From Candidatus Woesearchaeota archaeon (GTDB lineage: Archaea; Nanobdellota; Nanobdellia; SCGC-AAA011-G17; GW2011-AR17), in contig JAGWAA010000045.1 in the NCBI GenBank assembly GCA_018302165.1, positions 1 to 12,178 of the forward strand: a stretch of 12,178 nucleotides of DNA. Direction: 5' to 3'. Shown piece by piece: positions 1-6,458 of this stretch. Position 1 is the first letter of the stretch; every line of letters begins with the position of its first letter. A program made the position numbers and the translations under genes. The notes under the pieces were generated by a model, which was given only the letters and a program-made list of their open reading frames with translations, did no database searches and was not told where the DNA came from.

Positions 1-126
1 TACAGAAAATTAAGAAACGGAATAAATTACTATGGTGAAGATGTTGACATTGAAACTGTAAAGGAAGCAATAATTGAAATTCCTCAATTAATTCAAAAAT
101 TGGAAAAATATTCAAAAAGTTCTTAG
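1..126 (+). CDS. C-terminal end of an unidentified protein (partial)
   Basis: An open frame runs from the left edge to a TAG at 124-126 and gives 41 residues, so the start lies outside the window. The visible part is charged and helical-looking, beginning with an Arg-Lys-Leu-Arg-Asn-Gly run followed by Tyr-Tyr-Gly. It weakly recalls the last helices of archaeal HEPN-like proteins, where an RN pair precedes a conserved His. No such His is present here, so this is only an impression. The gene runs in the same direction as the ATP pyrophosphatase gene 48 bases downstream, which seems to have its own promoter. Confidence 0.5.
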   Translation, partial: YRKLRNGINYYGEDVDIETVKEAIIEIPQLIQKLEKYSKSS

Positions 127-140
127 TAAAAATTAATAGA

Positions 141-154
141 AGATATTAAAAAGG
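141..154 (+). promoter_or_regulatory. TATA-like box for the asparagine-synthase-like gene
   Basis: The AT-rich stretch AGATATTAAAAAGG is centred about 27 bases before the ATG at 175. This matches the spacing seen at most other starts in the window and predicts a transcript with little or no leader. The box itself is a weak match. Confidence 0.4.
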
Positions 155-174
155 GACAAAAATTTTAGTTATAA

Positions 175-993
175 ATGGAAATCAATGAAGATTTAACCTT
201 TGAATTGCAGAAGTTGAAAAGTGATGAAATAATCAAAGATAATGCTGTTGAAAAGCTTGCAACGTTATTAATCGATGCTGTTGATGAGAGGGTTGATGAT
301 AAAGTTGCGATTGCGTTCTCCGGTGGAATTGATTCTAGTTTGATTGCGTTCATTTGTGATAAATTAGATAAAGATTTTACTCTGTATACTGTTGGGTTTG
401 CAGACTCAAAAGATGTCTTAGCAGCACAAACATTAGCAGATGAAATGGATTGGACTTTGAAAGTTAGGATTATTACTATTGATGAAGTTGAAGCAATTAT
501 AAAAAAGGTTATTGAAATTACTGGGAAAAAAGATATAGTTACTGTAGGCGTTGGTTGTGTAACATATTCTGTTTTAGAAATGATGGAAGAAGATATTTTG
601 TTAACAGGTTTAGGATCAGAAGAAATTTTTGCGGGATATGAAAGGCATAAAGGGGATGATGTTAATGCATTATGTTGGGATGGAATGTTGAATATTTATG
701 AGAGGGATATTAAAAGAGATTTGGCATTAGCAGATTATTTTGAGAAAAAAGTGCGTTTGCCGTTCATGGATAAAGATGTTATTGAGTTTGGGATGAAGAT
801 TGATCCAAAGTTGAAAACTTATCCAGATAAAAAACAGGTTCTTAGAGATGCGGCAGTTTGTTTAGGATTCAAAAAAGAGTATGCATACAGAAAAAAAAGT
901 GCTGCACAGTATGGTTCAAAGTTTGATTATGCGATTGAAAAACTTGCAAAGAAAAATAAGATGAACAAAAAAGAATATCTTGAGAGTTTGTGA
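175..993 (+). CDS. Asparagine-synthase-like ATP pyrophosphatase (synthetase domain only)
   Basis: This 272-residue protein belongs to the PP-loop (N-type) ATP pyrophosphatases. The PP-loop SGGIDSS is at residues 49-55 and follows a short beta strand. GSEEIFAGY at 147-155 corresponds to the GxxELFxGY motif of asparagine synthase, and RLPFMD at 194-199 and RKKSAAQYGS at 239-248 also fit that domain. Such enzymes adenylate a carboxylate or carbonyl and then transfer a nitrogen nucleophile. The N-terminal glutaminase domain of AsnB, with its catalytic Cys2, is absent: the protein begins only about 40 residues before the PP-loop. It would therefore need free ammonia or a partner protein. True asparagine synthesis is possible, but another amide ligation or tRNA/cofactor modification is equally open. 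The start is the first ATG in frame and fits an upstream TATA-like box. Confidence 0.88.
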   Translation: MEINEDLTFELQKLKSDEIIKDNAVEKLATLLIDAVDERVDDKVAIAFSGGIDSSLIAFICDKLDKDFTLYTVGFADSKDVLAAQTLADEMDWTLKVRIITIDEVEAIIKKVIEITGKKDIVTVGVGCVTYSVLEMMEEDILLTGLGSEEIFAGYERHKGDDVNALCWDGMLNIYERDIKRDLALADYFEKKVRLPFMDKDVIEFGMKIDPKLKTYPDKKQVLRDAAVCLGFKKEYAYRKKSAAQYGSKFDYAIEKLAKKNKMNKKEYLESL

Positions 994-1000
994 TTTTTTT
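994..1000 (+). terminator. Oligo-T terminator
   Basis: Seven consecutive T residues follow directly after the TGA stop of the ATP pyrophosphatase gene. Archaeal RNA polymerase terminates at such U-tracts without needing a hairpin. Confidence 0.5.
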
Positions 1001-1040
1001 GAATTGATTAATTTCTGTTCCCTCGTTAGAAATTGGATTC

Positions 1041-1060
1041 TAGTGCAACAATGCCGAAGG
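1041..1060 (+). repeat. Intergenic 20-base repeat, copy 1
   Basis: TAGTGCAACAATGCCGAAGG occurs here and identically at 2423-2442. Half of its bases are G or C, well above the surrounding DNA, so chance is unlikely. This copy lies between two convergent genes. With the next two bases it contains a four-base-pair stem TGCC/GGCA closed by a GAA triloop (1052-1062), followed by an A/T-rich run. The function is unknown. Confidence 0.6.
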
Positions 1061-1090
1061 CAAAATTTTTGAGTTCAGAAAAAGCCCATT

Positions 1091-1318
1091 CTATCTAATA
1101 TATCTAAAACGAGGAATTTCTTTTCCATCAATATTAATATTTTCAAGAAACATTGACTTGGGTCTTGCCCACAGAGTATTATTCCCAAACTCTTCAGAAT
1201 CATAAAGTGCTTTGTAAATTACTAATTCTTCAAGCGTTTCACTATGTCTTGCAAGACCAATAACTTCGTATTGCTTACCCTTGTAATGTTCATATTTTCC
1301 GAGTTTTAATTCTGTCAT
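1091..1318 (-). CDS. DUF1653 family protein
   Basis: With the ATG at 1318 this is a 75-residue protein matching the whole DUF1653 family: a KxGKYEHYKGKxYEVxGxARHSETLEE-type core, then a YKALY block, then ARPKSMFLE and a closing GKEIPRFR. The family is a small beta-rich domain of unknown function, common in bacteria and found in some archaea. The frame stays open upstream to an ATG at 1462, but those 48 extra residues match nothing in the family and overlap the end of the Nudix gene. A TATA-like box at 1341-1348 is centred about 26 bases before 1318, which makes that ATG the natural leaderless start. The gene ends 97 bases from the convergent ATP pyrophosphatase gene. Confidence 0.85.
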   Translation of the reverse strand: MTELKLGKYEHYKGKQYEVIGLARHSETLEELVIYKALYDSEEFGNNTLWARPKSMFLENINIDGKEIPRFRYIR

Positions 1319-1340
1319 AATATTTGGTATTGTTAAAGGT

Positions 1341-1348
1341 ATATAATT
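1341..1348 (-). promoter_or_regulatory. TATA box for the DUF1653 gene
   Basis: The minus strand reads AATTATAT here, centred about 26 bases upstream of the ATG at 1318. This supports the internal start over the upstream ATG at 1462. Confidence 0.5.
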
Positions 1349-1442
1349 TTTGTCATGGCTAAGAGCTTTTTCTGAATTGAAACTAACATCAAGATTTAGA
1401 GAAGTTTCGTGAAGTGAGAGCGCAGCATGGCTTGAGTTTCGC

Positions 1443-1628
1443 TTACTGCCATCCATGTTCACTATAATAAATTTTATTTTTTATTTTATTAAGGGCTTGT
1501 TTTATGTATGGAATTGTATTTTCTGGGATATTATCTAAATCAAACCATGATAAATCATCACATTTATGAGGTTCTTTATTAATAATTTCACCATTCCATT
1601 TTTCTGCTATAAAAAAGACATCAATTAT
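1443..1628 (-). pseudogene. Nudix hydrolase C-terminal part, beyond an in-frame stop
   Basis: The Nudix reading frame continues without shift past the TAA at 1629-1631 for 61 more codons to another TAA at 1443-1445. It encodes a sensible Nudix C-terminus: a hydrophobic strand (IIDVFFIAE), a Trp-containing loop, an acidic stretch ending in LSWFDLDNIPENTIPY, and a final helix. Homologues normally have this strand and helix, so one substitution to TAA separates the gene into two parts. The end of this fragment lies 124 bases upstream of the DUF1653 start. It may be a real nonsense mutation or a sequence error. Confidence 0.75.
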
Positions 1629-1892
1629 TTAGTTGTATTCATCACTTTTAGAATCTCTATGCATTACATGAACAACTTTTAAGTTTTCAGATTTTAATTC
1701 AATCCCTGCTTCTTCTTTAGCTTCTCTAATTATACATTTTGTAAATGTTTCTCCTGGATCAACATGTCCAGCAATCACTGAATAATTTCCATCTTCATAT
1801 CCAGTATTGAAACGTCTAAGAAGCAATACTTTATTATCCTTAAATAAAGTAAGATAAGAAGCAGGAACATTTTGATGTCTTTTTTTTGCCAT
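1629..1892 (-). CDS. Nudix hydrolase, N-terminal part truncated by an in-frame stop
   Basis: This 87-residue product has a perfect Nudix box, GX5EX7REXXEEXG, at residues 42-63 (G42, E48, R56, E57, E60, E61, G63). The box binds the divalent metal and hydrolyses nucleoside-diphosphate-linked substrates. The upstream strand VLLLRRFNTGYEDGNYSV is typical of MutT-like nucleotide-pool-cleaning members. Family members are usually about 140-150 residues, and reading through the TAA would give 149, so this form lacks the C-terminal strand and helix and is probably inactive or unstable. The ATG at 1892 has a TATA-like box about 26 bases upstream. Exact substrate cannot be read from the sequence. Confidence 0.8.
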   Translation of the reverse strand: MAKKRHQNVPASYLTLFKDNKVLLLRRFNTGYEDGNYSVIAGHVDPGETFTKCIIREAKEEAGIELKSENLKVVHVMHRDSKSDEYN

Positions 1893-1913
1893 ATTTTAAG
1901 ATAAAAAATAAAC

Positions 1914-1922
1914 TCTTATATT
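1914..1922 (-). promoter_or_regulatory. TATA box for the Nudix gene
   Basis: The minus strand carries an AATATAAG-type element centred about 26 bases upstream of the ATG at 1892, consistent with leaderless transcription. Confidence 0.45.
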
Positions 1923-1997
1923 ATTTTCGTTTTTTTGGACAAAATTTCATCTAGCACGAAGTACCATTAATTAAAAAGAAGATAGGGCAAGAAATAA

Positions 1998-2291
1998 TTA
2001 TTTTGGGATTAATGCTGTTCCTTGAGCAGTATAAGAATGATCTCCATGACTAACATGAAGACCATCAGAAGCATTATAGCCTACGACCACTTCTGCTTTA
2101 TCTGGAACCCTTCGAGCAAATACTTCTGCAATAGAAAATTTATCTTCTCTCCAATCTCTACTAGCAATTCCATTAGCTTGTACTCCAACTAATTCATATG
2201 AAGTTGGATCTATTCCAGTATTTAAACAATAATCTGCAACACTTATTGTTAAGATTTTTTCTAATGGAAAGTTAGTTTTTGCTTCTGCCAT
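1998..2291 (-). CDS. Small conserved-looking hypothetical protein
   Basis: This 97-residue protein has no transmembrane segment or signal peptide. Its second half has a pattern of short strands: AEVVVGYNAS, a His-rich loop (GLHVSHGDHSY), then GTALIPK at the C-terminus. That order, with an AxxVVGY strand and a closing GTAxxP, faintly resembles YbjQ-like (DUF74) pentamer-forming proteins, but the similarity is too weak to name it. The three His residues at 79, 82 and 85 could bind a metal. The start is well supported by a clear TATA box at 2313-2321, about 26 bases upstream. It is a separate transcription unit from its neighbours. Confidence 0.7.
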   Translation of the reverse strand: MAEAKTNFPLEKILTISVADYCLNTGIDPTSYELVGVQANGIASRDWREDKFSIAEVFARRVPDKAEVVVGYNASDGLHVSHGDHSYTAQGTALIPK

Positions 2292-2312
2292 ATCAATTGC
2301 TATTTGAGAGTA

Positions 2313-2321
2313 GTATATAAA
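2313..2321 (-). promoter_or_regulatory. TATA box for the gene at 1998-2291
   Basis: The minus strand reads TTTATATAC, a near-ideal archaeal TATA box, centred 26 bases upstream of the ATG at 2291. Confidence 0.6.
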
Positions 2322-2422
2322 CTTTTTGATTTTCTTTTCTCGCCCATTCCACTATTTTGCGCCAAAAAATTGAAATTAACATCGCTGTTCATTTTTTCTG
2401 AATACTTGGAGGGATTTATTTT

Positions 2423-2442
2423 TAGTGCAACAATGCCGAAGG
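2423..2442 (+). repeat. Intergenic 20-base repeat, copy 2
   Basis: An exact second copy of TAGTGCAACAATGCCGAAGG, also followed by an A-then-T-rich run. It lies in the 267-base gap between the small hypothetical gene and the cyclase-like gene. The stem seen in copy 1 loses one base pair here (GGAA replaces GGCA). A 63-codon open frame crosses this copy but shows no protein-like features. Confidence 0.6.
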
Positions 2443-2530
2443 AAAATATTTTAATGTTTGTTAGACTAAATGTGTGTAAGCGTTTCTTTTTCTAATCTTT
2501 AGCATTCATCTACAATTTATAGATTATTTG

Positions 2531-2551
2531 AAATTATTTTGAAAATAATTT
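2531..2551 (-). terminator. Perfect AT-rich palindrome downstream of the radical SAM/cyclase-like operon
   Basis: A ten-base arm (AAATTATTTT) is followed by one base and its exact reverse complement, eight bases beyond the TAG of the cyclase-like gene. The position suggests a transcript-end hairpin or 3' stability element. No long U-tract follows on the minus strand, so true terminator function is uncertain. Confidence 0.4.
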
Positions 2552-2558
2552 TACTCAC

Positions 2559-3422
2559 CTACCTATTCTCTAAACAAAACACTGCTGTTGCTGGAATACT
2601 ACCATATGCTTCTCTTAATTTCCTAGATTTAAATAGAGGAATACAATCAAAACTTAATTCTGTCGCTGAACTCTTTTGATTAAAACTTTTTAAAATATTA
2701 GACTGCCATGCCCTCTCAATAACATTTTTTGGAGTAACTCTTCTAGCATATTCAAGAACTCTCTGTTTTTCCTCTGCTGAAAATAAATCTGGATCTGAAG
2801 CAATCGTCTTTGATAATACATAAACAGGGAATAAAGGAAAAGTATAATATCTGCTCTGTTTTGTAAAAATCTCAGGTTCAAAATAAGCAAAATCTGCTAT
2901 ACATCTTAAATCACTTTTAATTTTACTTTTAATCTTATCATGTCCACCAATTGATGTAAGTACATAAAGTATATTTATATTTACAATAGGACAACTTCCA
3001 GAATTACGATCTCTTACATAAGTACTAATTAATCCATCATCAGCTATTAGTGAAAAAAGAAAAGCTTCATAATTAAAGTATTCAAACTTTTTTGGAACGT
3101 CAAAACCCTTCTGTAATGCTTTTTCAATAATCAATCGTGCTCGCATTGTATCATCAGTATCTGGAGGACGATAATCTTCTTCATTAGGTGGATTTTTAAG
3201 CCACTGCCATACATGTATTCCATTTTCATCTACTGCTTGTGCAACAAGAAAATCTAATCCTTTCTGAATTGCCTCCGCTTCTTCCTCAGAATGATGATCT
3301 AACAAATATTCAAGCACAAATGTGTGTAAAAAAATACTATCAAGGGTTCTTGTTGAATTCCCTTTTAGTCCAAATGTAGGGAATAATCCTCTTTCATCCT
3401 GATATTTAAGTAGCTCTTGCAT
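2559..3422 (-). CDS. Alpha-toroid (terpene-cyclase-like) protein with a DxDDT motif
   Basis: This 287-residue, largely helical protein has the motif DTDDT at residues 88-92 within PPDTDDTMRAR. It closely resembles the DxDD(T) catalytic acid of class II terpene cyclases, such as the DIDDTAM of copalyl diphosphate synthases, where the middle Asp protonates an alkene. Toroid-type features include an early QDERGLFPTF (residues 8-17), a WxW pair at 72-74, and a last helix starting YGSIPATA (273-280). Full cyclases have two such domains and exceed 500 residues, so this would be a single-domain form. It has no signal peptide. The ATG lies inside the end of the radical SAM gene (17-base overlap), and an in-frame TAA just upstream fixes the start. 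The two are clearly co-transcribed and probably translationally coupled. Whether it acts as a cyclase, or only binds a substrate for its partner, cannot be told. Confidence 0.75.
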   Translation of the reverse strand: MQELLKYQDERGLFPTFGLKGNSTRTLDSIFLHTFVLEYLLDHHSEEEAEAIQKGLDFLVAQAVDENGIHVWQWLKNPPNEEDYRPPDTDDTMRARLIIEKALQKGFDVPKKFEYFNYEAFLFSLIADDGLISTYVRDRNSGSCPIVNINILYVLTSIGGHDKIKSKIKSDLRCIADFAYFEPEIFTKQSRYYTFPLFPVYVLSKTIASDPDLFSAEEKQRVLEYARRVTPKNVIERAWQSNILKSFNQKSSATELSFDCIPLFKSRKLREAYGSIPATAVFCLENR

Positions 3423-4989
3423 TTTCTTTTAAGTATCTTGAATACTCATTCCTCCAATGTTCATTAAATTCTCCAAGAGTAATCAACGCTTTTTCTGGAT
3501 TTTGTATAACTTTTTTTCCTGTTGAATGTAAATCTTTTGCTCTTTTTTCCAGCATTGTAGGATCAACTTTAACTTCATAATCCAAATGTAATACACTATC
3601 GTTTCCCCAGACTATAGCATAAGCTACATCATTGCAAAGCGTATCTATAGGTTCTTGATCATGAACAAACTTGTGATAGGTACTGCGTATTTGCTTAATG
3701 GAAGGATCTGAAAATTCGTAGGGTTGTATGCCATAATATGGTTGTTGCAATCTACCTTGTGTCTTATATGTATCAAAATATGCAGAGCCAGGATGAATAA
3801 TGAGACTTGAACTGTAAGTTGAATAGGTAGTATCCCTTAGTTCATATAGAAAATCCAAATTCTCTTGAATTTCTTCTATGGTAGAATCAGGAAAAAACAT
3901 AATAAAACCATATTGTACAGCTATTCCTCTCTCTGTTAAAAATCTAAAAGCTCTCAAGTTTGATTCTACTGTTGCTGGTTTTTTTATTTTTCTTAACCTT
4001 TCATTAGTTCCACCTTCAAATCCAATGAACACCTTTTCTAGACCAGATTGATGTAATAAATCCCAAAAGTCCTCGCTAAGCAACACTCCTTTTTCTCTGA
4101 AATCTGTAGCCCGCAAAACTGATCTCCATTTTATTTTATAGTTCCCATTTATTAACTTTTGAGCAAAAGCAGTGTAATGGTGTATAGCATTACTACCAAT
4201 ACCAAATCCATCATCAGAGTGTGTTTCAATTACTTCAATACCAAATTGATTAGTAAGATAATCAATTTCTTCAATTAGATTATCTGGAGAACGAGAACGC
4301 CAAGATCTGTCTCTTAATGATTCTGCAGAACAAAATGTACATGCAGCTGGACACCCTTTTGCAAACATCATACTAGCTGTTTTAGTATTAGTGTACATCT
4401 TGTTAGAACGTGTTGGTATTGGAAGTTTATCTAATGAGATTCTTTGCCCCCAGCCATTATTAATTATATGTTTATTATTCCTAAATGCTACACCTTGCAC
4501 AGATTCCAAAGAACTATCTTGTAACAATGCTTCAATTCCGGGAACAATGCTATCAAATGCTTCTCCTAAAAAGATAGTATCAATAAATGGCTTATCTTCT
4601 AGAATTTCCTTTGCTGTATGAGAGGCATGAGGCCCACCAAGAATAATTTTAATGTTAGGACATAATTCTTTTATTTGCTCTGCTACATAAAGTGTATCAT
4701 CTATCGAAGTAAAATAGGGACTGAAGCCAACAATGTCTGGCTTTCTCTCTTTTATAATATTAATACATTCTTCAAGACTGATTCTTTGATTATGAAATGC
4801 TTTAAATCCGAGATCATGAACTTCTGTTGAGATTCCAGCCTTCTCTAGCAATGTTTCTAAATATAAAAGCCCGATGTGTTCGAAACCAATTTTGCTATCA
4901 TGATTTATACCTCTCTTACTTTCGGAAGTGCTTTCATTATTTGAAATTGACCATGGAAGGCTCATTAATATCACTTTTGGAGATTTCAT
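3406..4989 (-). CDS. Cobalamin-binding-type radical SAM enzyme
   Basis: This 527-residue protein has the class B radical SAM layout. An N-terminal B12-binding-like Rossmann domain covers about residues 30-160, with PDIVGFSPYF at 84-93 and the characteristic LGGPHAS at 117-123. The radical SAM core starts near 205, with the [4Fe-4S] ligands C213, C217 and C220 in a CxxxCxxC motif (CPAACTFC). An IGFEGG element later in the core is the SAM-binding GGE-like strand. A C-terminal extension of about 120 residues is unassigned. Such enzymes catalyse methylations or ring and carbon-skeleton rearrangements on lipids, cofactors and natural products. The histidine-containing base-off B12 motif is absent, as is usual for this family. 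It is the first gene of an operon with the DxDDT protein and diverges from a TrmB-type regulator. The substrate is unknown. Confidence 0.9.
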   Translation of the reverse strand: MKSPKVILMSLPWSISNNESTSESKRGINHDSKIGFEHIGLLYLETLLEKAGISTEVHDLGFKAFHNQRISLEECINIIKERKPDIVGFSPYFTSIDDTLYVAEQIKELCPNIKIILGGPHASHTAKEILEDKPFIDTIFLGEAFDSIVPGIEALLQDSSLESVQGVAFRNNKHIINNGWGQRISLDKLPIPTRSNKMYTNTKTASMMFAKGCPAACTFCSAESLRDRSWRSRSPDNLIEEIDYLTNQFGIEVIETHSDDGFGIGSNAIHHYTAFAQKLINGNYKIKWRSVLRATDFREKGVLLSEDFWDLLHQSGLEKVFIGFEGGTNERLRKIKKPATVESNLRAFRFLTERGIAVQYGFIMFFPDSTIEEIQENLDFLYELRDTTYSTYSSSLIIHPGSAYFDTYKTQGRLQQPYYGIQPYEFSDPSIKQIRSTYHKFVHDQEPIDTLCNDVAYAIVWGNDSVLHLDYEVKVDPTMLEKRAKDLHSTGKKVIQNPEKALITLGEFNEHWRNEYSRYLKENARAT

Positions 4990-5020
4990 TCTTTGTCACT
5001 ATCAAAGGATATTTACTAAG

Positions 5021-5030
5021 GTATAAAAAC
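5021..5030 (-). promoter_or_regulatory. TATA box for the radical SAM/cyclase-like operon
   Basis: The minus strand reads GTTTTTATAC, centred about 36 bases upstream of the ATG at 4989. This would give a leader of roughly ten bases, slightly longer than at the other genes here. Confidence 0.45.
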
Positions 5031-5033
5031 CTG

Positions 5034-5053
5034 TGTTGTAACTAAAAACAACA
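5034..5053. promoter_or_regulatory. Candidate operator between divergent promoters
   Basis: TGTTGT and ACAACA form an inverted repeat with an eight-base spacer, followed by a second overlapping ACAACA to 5056. It sits directly between the TATA boxes of the radical SAM operon and the TrmB-type regulator gene, where a regulator could control both. The sequence differs from the TATCAC-N5-GTGATA motif known for Thermococcales TrmB-type regulators. The role is inferred from position. Confidence 0.35.
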
Positions 5054-5056
5054 ACA

Positions 5057-5065
5057 TTTATATAT
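5057..5065 (+). promoter_or_regulatory. TATA box for the TrmB-type regulator gene
   Basis: TTTATATAT is centred 26 bases before the ATG at 5087 and overlaps the end of the candidate operator, so a bound regulator would be expected to block it. Confidence 0.6.
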
Positions 5066-5086
5066 TTTAGAACTAATTTTTAGAAG

Positions 5087-5806
5087 ATGGTTGAATTATC
5101 TAAAAAACTGGAAGAAGCAGGATTAAGTGGGAAAGAATCTATTGTATACCTTGCATTATTAAAAAATGGGCCTATTGGTGGAGGCAGTTTGGCTAAATTG
5201 TTAAATATGGATAGAACCCACACTTATAACGTTTTGAATAATCTTGTGAACAGAGGTTTGGCTGGACATATTTTAGTTGATAAAAAAAAATTATTTCAAG
5301 CAATGTCTCCAAAAAATATACTTAATCAAATTGAACAACGAGAATTGACTATTAAATCAATCATCCCAGAACTTCTGGCATTGGAAAAATTGAAATCAAA
5401 ACCAGCAATTGTAACAGTTTTAGAGGGAAAAGAAGGACTACGAACAATTGTCAGATTACTCATTGACTCAAAAGCTAAGGAAATATTAGTTTATGGAGGA
5501 ACCGGCAAGAGTTATGAAGTATTAAAATATGAAATACCCCCTGTTGCAAAAAATACTGCTCTTCTGAAATTAAAAGGAAGAATCATAACAAGTGAAAAAT
5601 TGAGAGGAGATCCTTTCACAAAATTACCAAACTTTAAAATAAAATATATTGAAGAGCTTACACCTTCTTCTACTATGATTTTTGGTAATAGAGTTTCTAT
5701 TAATGTTTTTGGTGTAAAATCATTTGTAATTCTAATAGAAGATAAATTAGTTGCAGATAGTTATAAAAAGTACTTTGAGTATCTCTGGAAACTAGTAAAG
5801 GAATAA
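5087..5806 (+). CDS. TrmB-family transcriptional regulator
   Basis: This 239-residue protein has an N-terminal winged helix-turn-helix of the TrmB family (residues 1-75): GLSGKESIVYLALLKNGPI, then LAKLLNMDRTHTYNVLNNLVNRGLA as recognition helices, then a wing and the LFQAMSPKNIL segment. A helical, probably coiled-coil linker follows at about 78-105. The C-terminal domain (about 108-239) is an alpha/beta effector module, shorter than the sugar-binding domain of Thermococcus TrmB, so its ligand is not predictable. TrmB proteins are dimeric DNA-binding regulators that often act on neighbouring genes and themselves. This one diverges from the radical SAM/cyclase-like operon with an inverted repeat between the promoters. 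Local control of that operon is therefore the simplest guess. The start fits a leaderless promoter. Confidence 0.88.
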   Translation: MVELSKKLEEAGLSGKESIVYLALLKNGPIGGGSLAKLLNMDRTHTYNVLNNLVNRGLAGHILVDKKKLFQAMSPKNILNQIEQRELTIKSIIPELLALEKLKSKPAIVTVLEGKEGLRTIVRLLIDSKAKEILVYGGTGKSYEVLKYEIPPVAKNTALLKLKGRIITSEKLRGDPFTKLPNFKIKYIEELTPSSTMIFGNRVSINVFGVKSFVILIEDKLVADSYKKYFEYLWKLVKE

Positions 5807-5849
5807 CAAAGTTTTTGAGAATGCCGTTTTATATAATTTTTAAATAATA

Positions 5850-5856
5850 TTTTTTT
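5850..5856 (+). terminator. Oligo-T terminator after the TrmB-type gene
   Basis: A run of seven T residues lies 44 bases after the TAA stop, with a shorter T5 run at 5812-5816 that could act as a first terminator. Confidence 0.45.
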
Positions 5857-5904
5857 GGGGCAGGTTACATTATTGTCACCCAGCAGTAATTAATATTAGA
5901 AAGC

Positions 5905-5912
5905 TTTATAAA
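5905..5912 (+). promoter_or_regulatory. TATA box for the metallopeptidase-like gene
   Basis: TTTATAAA is centred about 26 bases before the ATG at 5934. This chooses that ATG over the in-frame TTG at 5928. Confidence 0.55.
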
Positions 5913-5933
5913 TGGCCAAATTTTTCTTTGGTT

Positions 5934-6458
5934 ATGGTAAATGGAGATTCTGTTATTTATGATGATAAAGAAAAAAAAGCTATGGAGATAATTTCAGACT
6001 TAGAAAGAGAAATGTTAAAACGGATGGACGAGGCAGCTCCTTTAGAGGGAAAAGCAGAAGAAATTCATCAACTAGTTTTGGGAAGAATTCAAGATTATTT
6101 TCCTAATTTAAAAAGACAATGTTTCGAGAAAAGGGATATGAAAGAAATAGGATGTCTTTTAAGAGATAAAAATGGAGTATATCATCCACTCATTAATAGG
6201 ATGGTCGCAAGATTATCTGGGAGTTCTCAATTTGATTTTTTTCAAATGGACAATAATCAAAATGGAATTTCTGTGACTCCTGAAGACTTTTTAGCAAACA
6301 TTATAGCCCATGAATATGGCCATATAGTAAAAAATGAATTTCTTAGATCAGTTGGATTATTAGATTATAGTTCTGTAACAGATATAAATTCACTTAAAGA
6401 ACTTTTAACATATGATGAAGCTTTTGCATTTTGGTTTGCAGATTCAATTTTCGACTGA
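5934..6458 (+). CDS. HEXXH metallopeptidase-like protein, N-terminal part (frameshifted gene)
   Basis: Starting at the ATG at 5934, this frame encodes 174 residues. HEYGH at 126-130, preceded by a hydrophobic NIIA run, is the HEXXH zinc motif of zincin metallopeptidases. DEAFAFWFAD at 161-170 is a good candidate for the helix giving a third, glutamate ligand (E162), as in gluzincins. The N-terminal 100 residues are charged and helical with no signal peptide or membrane segment, so a cytoplasmic role is likely. The frame stops at a TGA (6456-6458) right after the third-ligand helix, while coding-like sequence continues in the +1 frame to 6624. The active site is complete in this part. The peptidase family cannot be named, and a non-proteolytic role is possible. 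Confidence 0.7.
   Translation: MVNGDSVIYDDKEKKAMEIISDLEREMLKRMDEAAPLEGKAEEIHQLVLGRIQDYFPNLKRQCFEKRDMKEIGCLLRDKNGVYHPLINRMVARLSGSSQFDFFQMDNNQNGISVTPEDFLANIIAHEYGHIVKNEFLRSVGLLDYSSVTDINSLKELLTYDEAFAFWFADSIFD

Noticed and set aside
1319..1462. N-terminal extension of the DUF1653 frame to an ATG at 1462
   Set aside because: The extra 48 residues fit no known part of the family and overlap the Nudix gene, and a TATA box points to the ATG at 1318.
1629..1631. TAA as a reassigned sense codon
   Set aside because: TAA ends EF-2, the TrmB-type gene and the first radical SAM gene at their expected lengths, so it is a normal stop here.
2304..2495. A 63-codon plus-strand ORF in the gap upstream of the cyclase-like gene's end
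   Set aside because: Its composition is not protein-like, it has no promoter or ribosome-binding site, and it overlaps the TATA box of the opposite gene and the repeat copy.
5863..5880. Imperfect inverted repeat GGTTAC-N6-GTCACC upstream of the metallopeptidase promoter
   Set aside because: Only five of six positions pair and no regulator or second copy is linked to it. It may be chance.
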